Notes: generated by a model not told the origin, from the letters alone. A stretch of DNA of 64,000 nucleotides from an uncultured Draconibacterium sp. (GCF_963677575.1 NZ_OY782038.1:1426001-1490000), one strand, 5' to 3'. Counted from the stretch's first letter, positions 46,552 to 56,063 are shown. Numbers and translations: made by a program.

Positions 46552-47252
46552 TATTTTAATATTCTCATTTTTAACGTCATCTTAATCTGATGATAAACAA
46601 CTCCTCCGCCAATTATAAGCAATGCAATTACCCCCATTATCGTCAACTCTTTTATGTGAAGTGCATAATCGTATCCGGCAGTATTTACAGGTAATTTCAG
46701 GTATTGAACAGAAAGAACTATTCCGCCAAGCAGTTGAAAAATATGAAGTGCAAATTTTACTTCTGCGCGGATATCAAATTCAGGGATCAGCCATTTAAAA
46801 AACAAATACATTCCGAACAGAGTCAAGGGGAAAAGAATAGCCAGAATTACCGCCATCAACTGAAAATCAACCCCGGTAAAATTAAAATAGGCAAAACTGC
46901 TAAGGAAAAACAAGGCCGGGAACACCAAAATTCCAGGCAGGTAAATGATAAAACTGAAAAACCTTTTAACCGGCTCGCCAAAATGTTTTCGTATCATAAA
47001 AATAGCCAGAAGCAAACCTGCCAGGGCTTCAATAACCTGTACCACTACCAGGTCGGTCATTAAAGCGTTATTGGCAAGTTGCTGCGAAAATTTTCCATAA
47101 CTCTGCTCAATGGCCCGGCTATGCGAAAAATAAATGAACACAGCCACTACCAAAAGCCACAACGCCCGACTCCATCGTTTTTCCATAAAACCCAACTGAA
47201 CGGGAAACGACAAAACAGCCAAAATAATCAGGATAAGGATCAAAGTCTCCAT
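46551..47252 (-). CDS. hmuT: HmuT-like polytopic membrane protein
   Basis: A 233-residue, very hydrophobic protein with about seven predicted helices (for example LILILIILAVLSFPVQLGF, RALWLLVVAVFIYFSH, VLVFPALFFLSSFAYF, LMAVILAILFPLTLFGMYLF, ELTIMGVIALLIIGGGVV). I recognise no characterised domain. The call rests on its position between hmuS and hmuU, where P. gingivalis has HmuT, also a membrane protein of unknown role. Its start directly follows the hmuS stop and its end overlaps hmuU by 1 bp, so it is part of the same translationally coupled block. Confidence 0.8.
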   Translation of the reverse strand: METLILILIILAVLSFPVQLGFMEKRWSRALWLLVVAVFIYFSHSRAIEQSYGKFSQQLANNALMTDLVVVQVIEALAGLLLAIFMIRKHFGEPVKRFFSFIIYLPGILVFPALFFLSSFAYFNFTGVDFQLMAVILAILFPLTLFGMYLFFKWLIPEFDIRAEVKFALHIFQLLGGIVLSVQYLKLPVNTAGYDYALHIKELTIMGVIALLIIGGGVVYHQIKMTLKMRILK

Positions 47253-50200
47253 TTATTTTCTTCTTTTCCGAATAAACACAGCCAGAAATACCAGTAATAC
47301 CAGCCCGGCACCAATCAGAGCCTTTTTATTGGCACTTAAACTTATGGACGATTCTGCTTTAGGCTGTACTTTTTCACTTTCTTTTTTCAGCACAACATTC
47401 TCTTTGGCAGCGTCTTTTGGTGTTTCCAATACTTTTGACAACTCCTGTTCGTATTGCCCTTTTAGTTCCTGAGATAGATTTTCGTTGATAAATGCGCGAA
47501 GTTTGGCATTGTCGCACACAAATCCGCTACATCCTGCTTCGTAGCCGCTCACCAGTTCTGCATGCAGTTTACTCATGGCCTGCACTTGCTCAGGTGTTGC
47601 TTCCCACATCCCTTTCCGAACGGTTTCGAGCATAATCGCGGTCATTTCCTGCAAAGCGTACGGATTTTCTGTTTCAAAAAAATCGTGCACATTCAAATCC
47701 AGTTTATCTTCCACATAAACATCGTATAAATCGTCCCACAAACGATCGTCGACGACCGAAGGTTTCATCACATTCCAGCCAAAAGTATTTCTAAAAGTTT
47801 CGGCAAACTGTTCGGCAGAAGAAGCACTTCCCTGCATCATTTCAGTTATAAAACGCGGGTTAAGCAATGTAGTCCGGCTTTCAACACCAATGGCTTCTTT
47901 CAAACTTTGCACTTTGGGTTTTGAGGAGTTTCTGAAATCGTTAAAATACGATTCAGCATCATTGCCGGTAACTTCTTTAATGGCCAGGTTCAGTCCACCC
48001 ATAAATTCGTAAACATGGTCGAGGCTCAACGCTCCCCAGGTGTTGCTCTGACGGGGTTGTACCACCGCCTCGGTGTTAAGCAGGGCGGCCTCGAAAATAC
48101 CGGCACTAAAATCGCCCCAGTTTTCCTCGTTGCCATAAACAGCACCCATGTTGTTAATGTAGGTTTGGGCAACCGTTTTTGTACTGTCCCAGCTATCGCT
48201 TTTTTCAACCATTCCCATAATGGCCGCTCCATAATTACCATTCACCCCGCCAAATACCCGATGCCCCGCCATTTCGCGCGCCTCTTTAGGCGAAAACCCT
48301 TTTTCAATCAGGAATTTTTCAGCATCCAGTCTTCCGGTAGCCACCTGGTTGTTTGCCTCACCGGCATTGGCAGCCATTTCTATGGCGCGGTTAATTACAA
48401 ACAAACGCGAGGCTGCCAAATCGCGCAACTGACCTGATGTTTGCACTACCACATCAATTCGCGGACGCCCCAATTCTTCTTCAGTCATCAGGCGAACATC
48501 GTTCATTTTTCCGCGTGGTGTCCAAATGGGTTCAACTCCCAACATGTAAAGTATTTGTGCTATTGTTGTTCCTTCCGATTCGATAAAACTACCCGACCAA
48601 AGTGTAAAACTGATCTTTTTCGGATAAGCACCATCGTGCTTGTTTTTGTAATCGTCCAACAAATCTTCGGTAAGCCTTTTGGCAACTTTCCAGGCTTCTT
48701 TTGTTGGTGTTTGTTCTGCATTTATCGACACCAGGTTTCTTCCGGTGGGCACGCTTTCGGGATTCGCAACCGGATCGCCTCCAGGGCCGGGTTCGGTATA
48801 TCCTCCATTCAGTGCATTTAAAACGGCCAGCATTTCCGATTCGGGGCTGTTCTTTAATTCAGCTTTTTTAGATAAAATTGATTTTAAAGTATTTTCCACA
48901 TTAAAGACAGCACTTGCAAAAGTTTCTTCAGCCGGATCAGCCGGCTTTATTTTTGGTGTTGCCCCCGACTGTGCATCCACTTCCTCTTCCGAATCGTTTT
49001 TAGCTTCTTTCTCTTTTTTTGCCTTTTGATAAGCCGCCATTCGTTTGCCCAAATCTTTCCGGGCTTCTGTCCGCTCTTGTATAAAAGCCATTGCCCGTTG
49101 AAGATCGTTGTCTGCCACCAGCTTTTTAAATGCCGGTTCAGTTTCGCCGGTTTTTATTACCTGTTCTACAAATTTTGTGGCCGGTTTTACATAGTTATTT
49201 CTGAAAAATGCAGGATCGCGCAATTCCTCACGACTTACTTTTTTGTTTAAAACATCCACTTCAGATAAAGCAAAAGCAAGCGCATCGTTATGCATCATTA
49301 AAATCGTTTCATCCAAATGTTTGGGAGAATAAGTTTCTCCTAAAGTATACAAACCACCCGTTACTTTTGCGTCTTCCAGCTCGGCCAGAAAATTAGCGAT
49401 CTTATGCATTTCATCATCAGTATACGGAACCGTTAAATCATCATCGAGCTGCAACTCGCTGTGAATGTTTGCTTTTACAATCATTTCTTTTGCAGAAAGC
49501 GCATGTTGCCTTTTTATAGCTCCTTTTGCCGTTGCCCAGGTATCCATCTTTTGCACCAGCAGATGTTGTGCCTGCGCCGCGTCGGCCTTAATAAAAGGTG
49601 GTGTTAAATGATCTTGCAAAGCAGCATAACTTCGTCGTTTGGCAATCATTCCCTCGCCAATATTACTTATGGTGTAGATGTAATTATGCGGCGTTGTTCC
49701 GATTAACGGATCAGTCCAGTCGTAATCCGACAAAACAATTTGTTTACCGGGTGTAAACTCCAAACTTCCGTGGGTACCAAAGTGAAAAACGGCATCGGCC
49801 TTAAAATCTTTCTGAATCCATAAATACGGGGCAATATAAGTGTGTGGCGGAGCTACTTTTGCGCCGTGAACCAGGGCAAATGTATTTTCGCCCAAAGCAG
49901 GCATTGGCTGTGGCAAAAGAACAACATTCCCAAATTTTACGCGGGTAACAGCAATATAATCCTGCTCGTTTTTATAAACCGCCATATACGCTCCGGGTGC
50001 TTTGCCATAGCGTTCTTCCACATCGGTAATTAATTCCTGCGGAAGTGTTTCATGGCACCAGCGGTTATAATCGCTTACCCGCACCAACTCCGGATTCCCA
50101 TTTTTCAGGTATTCATCAAAAGCACCTTCGGCATAAGTGCCAAGCACCGGACCTTCGGTCATCATACGTTTTTCGAAAGCAGAAAAATCAGTTGGCAGAT

Positions 50201-51413
50201 CGCCCAGGTTGTAGCCTTCCTTTTTTAAACGAAGTAAAACATTATGCAACGATGGCAACACTTCCATATTTGCTGCTACCATTGCATTTTTTCCGGGGCC
50301 TTTAAAGTAAACAATTGCCACCTTTTTTTCGCTGTTTTTAAGATCGGCAAGCTGGGTGTATTTTTCAGCCATTTCGCCAAATTTTCTCAAACGGTTCGGA
50401 ATGGCTTTAAAAACAATCAGTCCTTTTTCATTTTTATATTCGGTAAACAAAGCATAGGGTGCAATTCCTCCGTCGAATTCGGGCATGGTAACACTCTGGC
50501 TAAGCAAACCTCCCAACATTCCCTGTTTATCATCTTTCCATTCATCGTATTGCTGATGCACAGTTACCGGGCAAAGTACCGGCACATTTTGTTCTTTCAG
50601 GTATTTTGTGATTGCTGCTGCCGAGCCACCTCCCAACGAAAGGCGTCCGTGCGGCATGTACACAATTAAATCGGGGTCAATTTTTTTCATGTAATCCAAC
50701 CGACCGGCAAAAGCAGCCACAGGATAAACATTAAAATTTCTTTGTTCCAACTCTGTAATCAGGCTGTTCAGGTGTTCGCGGTTAGCATTAAAAGGGCCTG
50801 GAATACTGGTAAAAAATACAACTTTTTTATTTCCTGCTTTATGAATATTTTCTTTTTTACAATAGGTTTCAAATTCTTTAACCGATTTAAAAGCCACTTC
50901 TTCGTCTTTATAAAAAAGTACATCTGAGGCAATTTCAAAAACAGGATCGGGAGTTTCGGTAAATGCCTGCTTCCCGTCAATGTTTAAACGAATATAATTA
51001 AACAGGTTCTTGTAATTTTTATTTCCCCCGTTATCAAGATAAGCTTCAATTTTTTCTTTGTGTTCTTCGGGCAAATAGGTCAAATCGAGGCCTTTTACTG
51101 TTGATGACTGCAAATAAACAGGAAGCCCCTTTTCGCCCAATTCTTTAACACCAGCCTCTTGTTCAGCAGTAAGTTTCAAACCCATTCCGAAGAAAAAGAC
51201 CATGTCGTATTTTTTCAGGGTTGGCAACTCCTTTTGGTCTATTGCTTCAAACTTGATGTATTTATTATTGGAGGCGCCCGCCATTTTAGAATATAAAAAG
51301 TCGGGGTAGTTAACCATCGCGATTTTAGTTGGTGACAGAAATTTGTTCCAGACAAATAAACCTGCCAGTAAAACCAAAACGGCAACTGCGGCGATACTCA
51401 TTCGTTTCTTCAT
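47253..51413 (-). CDS. hmuS: HmuS, CobN-like heme-processing chelatase
   Basis: A 1386-residue CobN/Mg-chelatase-H family protein. The start at 51413 gives an N-terminal membrane anchor (MSIAAVAVLVLLAGLFVW); a longer frame to 51473 adds an implausible Cys/His-rich leader. Family blocks include IVYMPHGRLSLGGGSAAAIT, FHFGTHGSLEFTPGKQIVLS and HRVFGGVNGNYGAAIMGMVE. A charged, variable insert lies at about 790-860 (AKKEKEAKNDSEEEVD), and a second helix is at the very C-terminus (ALIGAGLVLLVFLAVF, then RKRRK), so it is anchored at both ends. Context (HmuR, HmuY, HmuT-V) argues for heme rather than cobalamin: HmuS of Bacteroides thetaiotaomicron has been reported to remove iron from heme anaerobically. 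The reaction here is inferred. Confidence 0.9.
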   Translation of the reverse strand: MKKRMSIAAVAVLVLLAGLFVWNKFLSPTKIAMVNYPDFLYSKMAGASNNKYIKFEAIDQKELPTLKKYDMVFFFGMGLKLTAEQEAGVKELGEKGLPVYLQSSTVKGLDLTYLPEEHKEKIEAYLDNGGNKNYKNLFNYIRLNIDGKQAFTETPDPVFEIASDVLFYKDEEVAFKSVKEFETYCKKENIHKAGNKKVVFFTSIPGPFNANREHLNSLITELEQRNFNVYPVAAFAGRLDYMKKIDPDLIVYMPHGRLSLGGGSAAAITKYLKEQNVPVLCPVTVHQQYDEWKDDKQGMLGGLLSQSVTMPEFDGGIAPYALFTEYKNEKGLIVFKAIPNRLRKFGEMAEKYTQLADLKNSEKKVAIVYFKGPGKNAMVAANMEVLPSLHNVLLRLKKEGYNLGDLPTDFSAFEKRMMTEGPVLGTYAEGAFDEYLKNGNPELVRVSDYNRWCHETLPQELITDVEERYGKAPGAYMAVYKNEQDYIAVTRVKFGNVVLLPQPMPALGENTFALVHGAKVAPPHTYIAPYLWIQKDFKADAVFHFGTHGSLEFTPGKQIVLSDYDWTDPLIGTTPHNYIYTISNIGEGMIAKRRSYAALQDHLTPPFIKADAAQAQHLLVQKMDTWATAKGAIKRQHALSAKEMIVKANIHSELQLDDDLTVPYTDDEMHKIANFLAELEDAKVTGGLYTLGETYSPKHLDETILMMHNDALAFALSEVDVLNKKVSREELRDPAFFRNNYVKPATKFVEQVIKTGETEPAFKKLVADNDLQRAMAFIQERTEARKDLGKRMAAYQKAKKEKEAKNDSEEEVDAQSGATPKIKPADPAEETFASAVFNVENTLKSILSKKAELKNSPESEMLAVLNALNGGYTEPGPGGDPVANPESVPTGRNLVSINAEQTPTKEAWKVAKRLTEDLLDDYKNKHDGAYPKKISFTLWSGSFIESEGTTIAQILYMLGVEPIWTPRGKMNDVRLMTEEELGRPRIDVVVQTSGQLRDLAASRLFVINRAIEMAANAGEANNQVATGRLDAEKFLIEKGFSPKEAREMAGHRVFGGVNGNYGAAIMGMVEKSDSWDSTKTVAQTYINNMGAVYGNEENWGDFSAGIFEAALLNTEAVVQPRQSNTWGALSLDHVYEFMGGLNLAIKEVTGNDAESYFNDFRNSSKPKVQSLKEAIGVESRTTLLNPRFITEMMQGSASSAEQFAETFRNTFGWNVMKPSVVDDRLWDDLYDVYVEDKLDLNVHDFFETENPYALQEMTAIMLETVRKGMWEATPEQVQAMSKLHAELVSGYEAGCSGFVCDNAKLRAFINENLSQELKGQYEQELSKVLETPKDAAKENVVLKKESEKVQPKAESSISLSANKKALIGAGLVLLVFLAVFIRKRRK

Positions 51414-51497
51414 ACAAAAATGTTTAAACGTTGAAAGTGCCCAAAACGAGATGGCATTCCGTTTCGGGCACATAATGTTTAACTCAATTTAACCTGC

Positions 51498-52187
51498 TTA
51501 CTGCATTAGTTGGTACTCTATTTTTATCTGACGTTCGTCGGTAGAAGATCCATAAAAACTGGTAAAACGTAATTTGTAAGTGTCATCCTGTTTTCTAATA
51601 ATATAAAACCAGTTGTCGCTAACAGTGTATAAATAAGTCTCAAAATCGATTGATTTCCAATCGTAACCAATGGCATCTACATCCGGTAAATATTCAAGAT
51701 CAGCAACATCAACAAGGGCTAAATCGGCAAAGGCAGCAGATAAATCAGTGCTTACTGTATCTTCAATCATTGCTACCTGCAAATTTTCTTCAAGATTCAG
51801 TAATGTCCCGGTTACTCCATAATCCAGATAATCAGTTGGCCCCATCATTATACGCGTAGTATAATGCGTAAAAACAAGATCCCAGTTTTCAACATCGGAC
51901 GTTACATTGTAAGCTGTTGTATCTTCTATTATATTAAATTCTGTCCACGACAGCGAGTCAGAAACCAAGGCAGTTGCTACCGCTGTTTCTTCTCCAAAAG
52001 CAAAATAAGTTTGCTGAGTATAATTTGTTCCCTCGTCGTGTCCTATCGAGGCATCATAAGCTAAATCGGCAGTGAAAGTTTTTAATCCATAGTCTTTTAC
52101 TTCCACAACTTCGTCATCATCATCGCAAGCAGTAAATATACCTGCCGCTACCACTAACGGTAATAGAATTCTTTTCATGTTTTTCAT
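51498..52187 (-). CDS. hmuY: HmuY-family heme-binding lipoprotein
   Basis: A 229-residue lipoprotein using the ATG at 52187 (the open frame begins 6 bp earlier at TTG). The signal peptide ends GIFTAC and is followed by an acidic DDDDE stretch. The HmuY fold is visible in NWDLVFTHYTTRIMMG, SDNWFYIIRKQDDTYKLRFT and the final KIEYQLMQ. HmuY proteins are surface hemophores that pass heme to HmuR. Axial ligands differ between HmuY homologues (His/His or Met/Met in known cases); candidates here are H105/M111-type residues near THYTTRIMM, not certain. It lies 9 bp after hmuR and 84 bp before hmuS. Confidence 0.88.
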   Translation of the reverse strand: MKNMKRILLPLVVAAGIFTACDDDDEVVEVKDYGLKTFTADLAYDASIGHDEGTNYTQQTYFAFGEETAVATALVSDSLSWTEFNIIEDTTAYNVTSDVENWDLVFTHYTTRIMMGPTDYLDYGVTGTLLNLEENLQVAMIEDTVSTDLSAAFADLALVDVADLEYLPDVDAIGYDWKSIDFETYLYTVSDNWFYIIRKQDDTYKLRFTSFYGSSTDERQIKIEYQLMQ

Positions 52188-52196
52188 ATTCAATTG

Positions 52197-54467
52197 TTAT
52201 TTATATAATTTATAATTGAGATTAATAAAAAAGGACCGGCCATAAGAAACCGGTGTTCCCGACGATCCGGAATGAGCTCCACCACCCGCCCCCGTGCGGT
52301 TAACCGTAGTTACATCAAACAAATTTTTTGCTCCAAGAATAAGTTGCAACTGGTTTTTCAGAAATGTTCGTGAAACGGAGGCATCTAAAATATGGTAAGC
52401 CTCCTGGCTACCTTCTTTTATTTGGTTATCTTCTGAATCAGTATAAAAATAAGGGAGTTTGCCGTTGTATTTATAATCGGCTGTAAGCTTGATTTTTGTT
52501 GAAGGTTCAGTAAATTTTACCCCTGCAAAATAATCGTGCGTAAAAGTATATTTATCCGGCACATTGGCTTCGGCATACGATTTTAAGCGCCCGGTTAAAC
52601 CATAACCTGCACGCAAGTTTAACCAACCTTTATAGCCATAATCAATACTTAAATCGCCTCCGGTTGATTTAGAGCTTTCAATATTCACATAACTATAAGC
52701 AGTAGTGTTTTCTTGCTGAATGAGGGTTATCTGGTTATCAATGTCGTTGAAAAACTGCGATGAACTGATTTTCCATGCCACTGTTTCTGATCCGGAAGTA
52801 AACTCAATGGTAGAATTGAAATTATGAGAAGATTCGGCTTCCAGATTGCTGTTGCCATAAATTTCATGGTTACTATCAACAAAAATATAATACAGCTCTT
52901 TAATGCTTGGCGCCCTGAATCCTTTTGACACAGAACCTCTCCACAACAATTTTTTAGCAATGTTCCATTTGGCATTTAATGAATAAACCAATGGAGAATC
53001 GTATTCAGTGTTATACGAATAACGTAGTCCGGGCTGAATTTCAAAAGCCGGCACAAAACTGTATCTCAGGTTTAAAAATGCTGCGTAATCGCCAATGTTT
53101 TGTTCACCATCATCAATGCGCGGCCCCTGCATTTGTTCAATATTGAAATCGATACCACTTTGAAGCGAAAGTTTTCGGGGAATAAAATCTACCCCGTGAA
53201 TTACCCGAAGCATTTTCTGGTTTACATCCTGCGTTTTTTCTTTTTCCTGAAAAATTTCTTCCAAAGTGGTTAAGTCTTTAAAAAACTCCTGCTCCCGCCG
53301 GTCGTAATCGTTGTATGAAACCACCACATTAAAATGATTTTTCTCGTTCCAATTGCCGCTAAGTCCCAGGCTGGCATCGTAACGCCGGGTAAAATAATAG
53401 GTATCAAAAGTTTTGTATCCTTCAACAATGTCGCTTTTGTAATGCAACCTGTCGTTGTAAAAACCAAACCTGGTATTCAGTTGCCAGTTAGCGCCATTCA
53501 AAATATGCCCCAGGTTAAAACGATAAAGTTTTTTTGGTTTCCAGTCCATCGACCGGTTTGTTTTGTTAAAATCAACTCCCGAAAAATATTCATATCCGCC
53601 ATCGGCCGATAAATTATGTTTCCCCAGTTTTTGCGACAAACCGATATTTCCCGAATAACGTCCAACACTTTCTGCATAAGCTTTTGCATTTGCCTCCAGT
53701 GTATGATGCTTGTTTTGTTTGGTAATCAGGTTTATGGTTCCGGCAAGCGCATTGTTTCCGTACACAACCGACATGGGGCCTTCAATTACTTCCACCTGCT
53801 CAATATTGTCGAGGTTTACCTGGCTCAGGTCGATATTCCCATCAAGACGGCCAATAACCGGAACGCCGTCAATCATAATCTTAACATTTTGCCCACCGAG
53901 CCCCATCATTTCTATTTGAGCTCCCAAAACCAAATCGGTCGACATCCGGATATTGGCTTCGGTCATTAAAAGTTCATTCAGATTTAATGCTCCCGATTGT
54001 TGAATTTTTTCGCTTGTAATTAGTTTTACTTTGTAAATGGAACTATCGACAGGAGTTGGTTTTACTTCTCCGGTAACCACAACTTCGTCTAACTCACTGT
54101 AAAAAGCAATAAGTTGAATTTCGCCAATGTCTGTTTTGATATCGGAAACAGTAAACGAAACTTCTTTTGAATGAAAGCCCACCGAAGAAAACTGAAGGAT
54201 TCCGTTTCTTACATTGGCAGGCAATTCCAGGTTAAAATATCCATCGGCATTTGCAGCTACTCCTTTCCCGCTTTCTTTATACACAACCGAAGCAAAACTT
54301 ACAGCTCTCCGGTTTGCATTTATTACTTTTCCCGAAATGCTGACTTTATTGTTTTGAGCATAAACTGATACATTTCCAGCCAAAAAGATGATTACAAAAA
54401 GGAACGTGTAATAAAAATAACGGCCGGGGTTAAAAGTGCTTTTCATATGTAATTTCATTTGTTCCAT
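52197..54467 (-). CDS. hmuR: HmuR-type TonB-dependent heme receptor
   Basis: A 756-residue outer-membrane receptor. Signal peptide (TFLFVIIFLAGNVSVYAQ), carboxypeptidase-regulatory-like domain (VSISGKVINANRRAVSFASV), TonB-box-like region ELDEVVVTGEVKPTPV, plug (NIEQVEVIEGPMSVVYGNNA) and a 22-strand-type barrel ending SYGRSFFINLNYKLYK. It is short for a SusC protein and instead fits the cobalamin/siderophore/heme receptor class. The following HmuY, HmuS-V genes point to heme. Other in-frame ATGs exist at 54458 and 54446. First gene of the operon; a consensus promoter lies 35 bp upstream. Confidence 0.9.
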   Translation of the reverse strand: MEQMKLHMKSTFNPGRYFYYTFLFVIIFLAGNVSVYAQNNKVSISGKVINANRRAVSFASVVYKESGKGVAANADGYFNLELPANVRNGILQFSSVGFHSKEVSFTVSDIKTDIGEIQLIAFYSELDEVVVTGEVKPTPVDSSIYKVKLITSEKIQQSGALNLNELLMTEANIRMSTDLVLGAQIEMMGLGGQNVKIMIDGVPVIGRLDGNIDLSQVNLDNIEQVEVIEGPMSVVYGNNALAGTINLITKQNKHHTLEANAKAYAESVGRYSGNIGLSQKLGKHNLSADGGYEYFSGVDFNKTNRSMDWKPKKLYRFNLGHILNGANWQLNTRFGFYNDRLHYKSDIVEGYKTFDTYYFTRRYDASLGLSGNWNEKNHFNVVVSYNDYDRREQEFFKDLTTLEEIFQEKEKTQDVNQKMLRVIHGVDFIPRKLSLQSGIDFNIEQMQGPRIDDGEQNIGDYAAFLNLRYSFVPAFEIQPGLRYSYNTEYDSPLVYSLNAKWNIAKKLLWRGSVSKGFRAPSIKELYYIFVDSNHEIYGNSNLEAESSHNFNSTIEFTSGSETVAWKISSSQFFNDIDNQITLIQQENTTAYSYVNIESSKSTGGDLSIDYGYKGWLNLRAGYGLTGRLKSYAEANVPDKYTFTHDYFAGVKFTEPSTKIKLTADYKYNGKLPYFYTDSEDNQIKEGSQEAYHILDASVSRTFLKNQLQLILGAKNLFDVTTVNRTGAGGGAHSGSSGTPVSYGRSFFINLNYKLYK

Positions 54468-54501
54468 TCTTGCTTTAAATCATCATTTAATATTTCAGGA
54501 G

Positions 54502-54532
54502 CAAAAATAGAACGACTCTCATCGAATGACAA
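54502..54532 (-). promoter_or_regulatory. Promoter of the hmu operon
   Basis: On the minus strand TTG (54530-54532) is followed after 20 bp by TATTTTTG (54502-54509). This matches the Bacteroidota consensus TTG / 19-21 bp / TAnnTTTG. It lies 35 bp upstream of the hmuR start. It is the best promoter in the window. The rest of 54468-54759 shows no gene. Confidence 0.75.
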
Positions 54533-54709
54533 TCCCATAAAATAGGGGTTTTACACCCCTCGAAGAAAACAACCATAAACAACTACATACCAACAACATA
54601 CAAAACACGATACTCAACACATCAATAAAAAATGGGAAAAAACACCTGATTATATTCCCCTATTTGTGGTACTAATGCCAATATTGATTTGTTAATCCTA
54701 TTCTATTAT

Positions 54710-54742
54710 TTGAATTTTGTCTAAATAAAAATTATAATTTTG
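54710..54742 (+). promoter_or_regulatory. Promoter of the hemerythrin-regulator pair
   Basis: TAATTTTG (54735-54742) fits TAnnTTTG, with TTG at 54710-54712 (22-bp spacing, slightly long). The start codon follows 17 bp later, so the leader is very short. Confidence 0.5.
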
Positions 54743-54759
54743 CCTTCAAATTATTATCC

Positions 54760-55458
54760 ATGGGATTAAAGCAGGAATATATTCAGGAAAACATAAAAAT
54801 GTCGAAACTGCTATTCAGCCATCCGCAGTTAATTCTTATGCTTGAGCGCTTTGAAATTAAACTGGGAGTTCGTGAAAAAACAGTTGAAGACATTTGCAGG
54901 GATTATGAGATTAGTCCAAAAGTATTTTTAATGGTGGCTAACCTTAATATCAATACCTCATACCGCCACGATTTGAATTTTAATGCGCAGGAGATTAAAC
55001 AAATTGTAAAATACCTTACACAGTCGCATGCGTATTTTTCGGACGAGGTTTTCCCGGAAATCATTCAAAACATTCATTCAATGAGCGAATACAGCCAGAA
55101 GCCGGAAATGCAACTGGTTGAGCGTTTTTTTAATGAATATAAGCACGAGGTTGACCAGCATTTTGATTACGAAAACAATACGGTTTTCCCATACATTTTA
55201 AACCTGATTGATGCCAATGCCTCTGAAAATTATTCAGTTATTGACTATCGCGAGCATCACGACGATATTCAGGAAAAGCTGGATGATTTAAAAAAACTGT
55301 TGATCGAACATCTTCCTCAAAAAGCAGATAATAACCTCCGACGAAAGATATTATTTGCGCTGTTTGATTTAGACAGCGATCTGCAAATACATGCCAAAAT
55401 CGAAAATGAGATTTTAATTCCACAGGTTGAACAGCTGGAAAAACAAGGACAAGCCTAA
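54760..55458 (+). CDS. Hemerythrin HHE-domain protein
   Basis: A 232-residue cytoplasmic protein. The first 75 residues are a helical region resembling the N-terminal part of ScdA/RIC-type di-iron proteins (VEDICRDYEISPKVFLMVAN). The rest is a hemerythrin-type four-helix bundle with candidate iron ligands H90 (TQSHAYF), H129/H134/E138 (KHEVDQHFDYENNTVFP), H166/H167 (REHHDD) and H211/E215 (IHAKIENEILIP). Such proteins bind O2 or NO, or repair iron-sulphur clusters. It is directly followed, with no gap, by a LuxR-type regulator and is divergent from the hmu operon, suggesting a sensor-regulator unit. No signal peptide or membrane segment. Confidence 0.88.
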   Translation: MGLKQEYIQENIKMSKLLFSHPQLILMLERFEIKLGVREKTVEDICRDYEISPKVFLMVANLNINTSYRHDLNFNAQEIKQIVKYLTQSHAYFSDEVFPEIIQNIHSMSEYSQKPEMQLVERFFNEYKHEVDQHFDYENNTVFPYILNLIDANASENYSVIDYREHHDDIQEKLDDLKKLLIEHLPQKADNNLRRKILFALFDLDSDLQIHAKIENEILIPQVEQLEKQGQA

Positions 55459-56055
55459 TTGGACAATCATTGCAAAATATTGATCATTGAACCTTCGGCA
55501 ATTATTCGCGAAGGAATTTCTGCCATAATCGAGCGAATGAAAGACGGGGTAGAATTGTCGTATGCCAACACGGTTGAGGAGTCGCTTAAGTTTGGACAAA
55601 GTAATCTTTTTAAAATCGTTTTGGTCAATCCGGTTACACTAAATAACTCGAAAAAGAATCTGAATAATCTGCTTGCACAATACGACAAAACACACGTTAT
55701 TGGTCTTATTTCCAATCATTACGACAGAAATCTTTACGATAATTTCGCAGATAATATTTTTATTACCGATAAGTACGAAACCATTAAACAAATCATCTCG
55801 AAGCATTTTAACGCAGCGCCTTCGTCAACTAACGAAATTGACAACGCATTGAGCGAGCGGGAGATTGACGTACTAAAATTACTTGCAATCGGGAAATCGA
55901 ATAAAGAAATTGCCGAGCAACTATTTATCAGCATTCATACCGTTATTTCGCACCGTAAAAACATAAGTAACAAACTTGGTGTAAAATCAACCGCAGCGTT
56001 GGTTATTTACGCTGTTGCCAACGGCTTAATCGATGTAGATAACTTTACCGAATAA
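55459..56055 (+). CDS. LuxR-type regulator with degenerate receiver
   Basis: A 198-residue protein starting at TTG (55459), the codon immediately after the upstream TAA; the next in-frame ATG is too far in. Residues 1-115 have a receiver fold (KILIIEPSAIIREGI; KIVLVNPVTL; HVIGLISNHYD; NIFITDKYE). The site of the phospho-acceptor Asp is N57, and the acidic pair is reduced to a single Glu. The conserved Lys is kept. It should therefore not be phosphorylated in the usual way. Residues 130-187 form a LuxR HTH (LSEREIDVLKLLAIGKSNKE). Its fusion-like proximity to the hemerythrin gene suggests control by that protein or by ligand binding. Confidence 0.88.
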   Translation: MDNHCKILIIEPSAIIREGISAIIERMKDGVELSYANTVEESLKFGQSNLFKIVLVNPVTLNNSKKNLNNLLAQYDKTHVIGLISNHYDRNLYDNFADNIFITDKYETIKQIISKHFNAAPSSTNEIDNALSEREIDVLKLLAIGKSNKEIAEQLFISIHTVISHRKNISNKLGVKSTAALVIYAVANGLIDVDNFTE

Positions 56056-56063
56056 AAGCCTCA

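Noticed and set aside
48015..50669. Several plus-strand open frames of 116-141 codons inside hmuS
   Set aside because: All are antisense to the continuous CobN-like coding sequence, show no domain, and have no promoter or start context.
47253..51413. CobN subunit of aerobic cobaltochelatase (cobalamin synthesis)
   Set aside because: No CobS, CobT or other cobalamin genes are present; HmuR, HmuY and HmuT-V context and the double membrane anchor favour HmuS.
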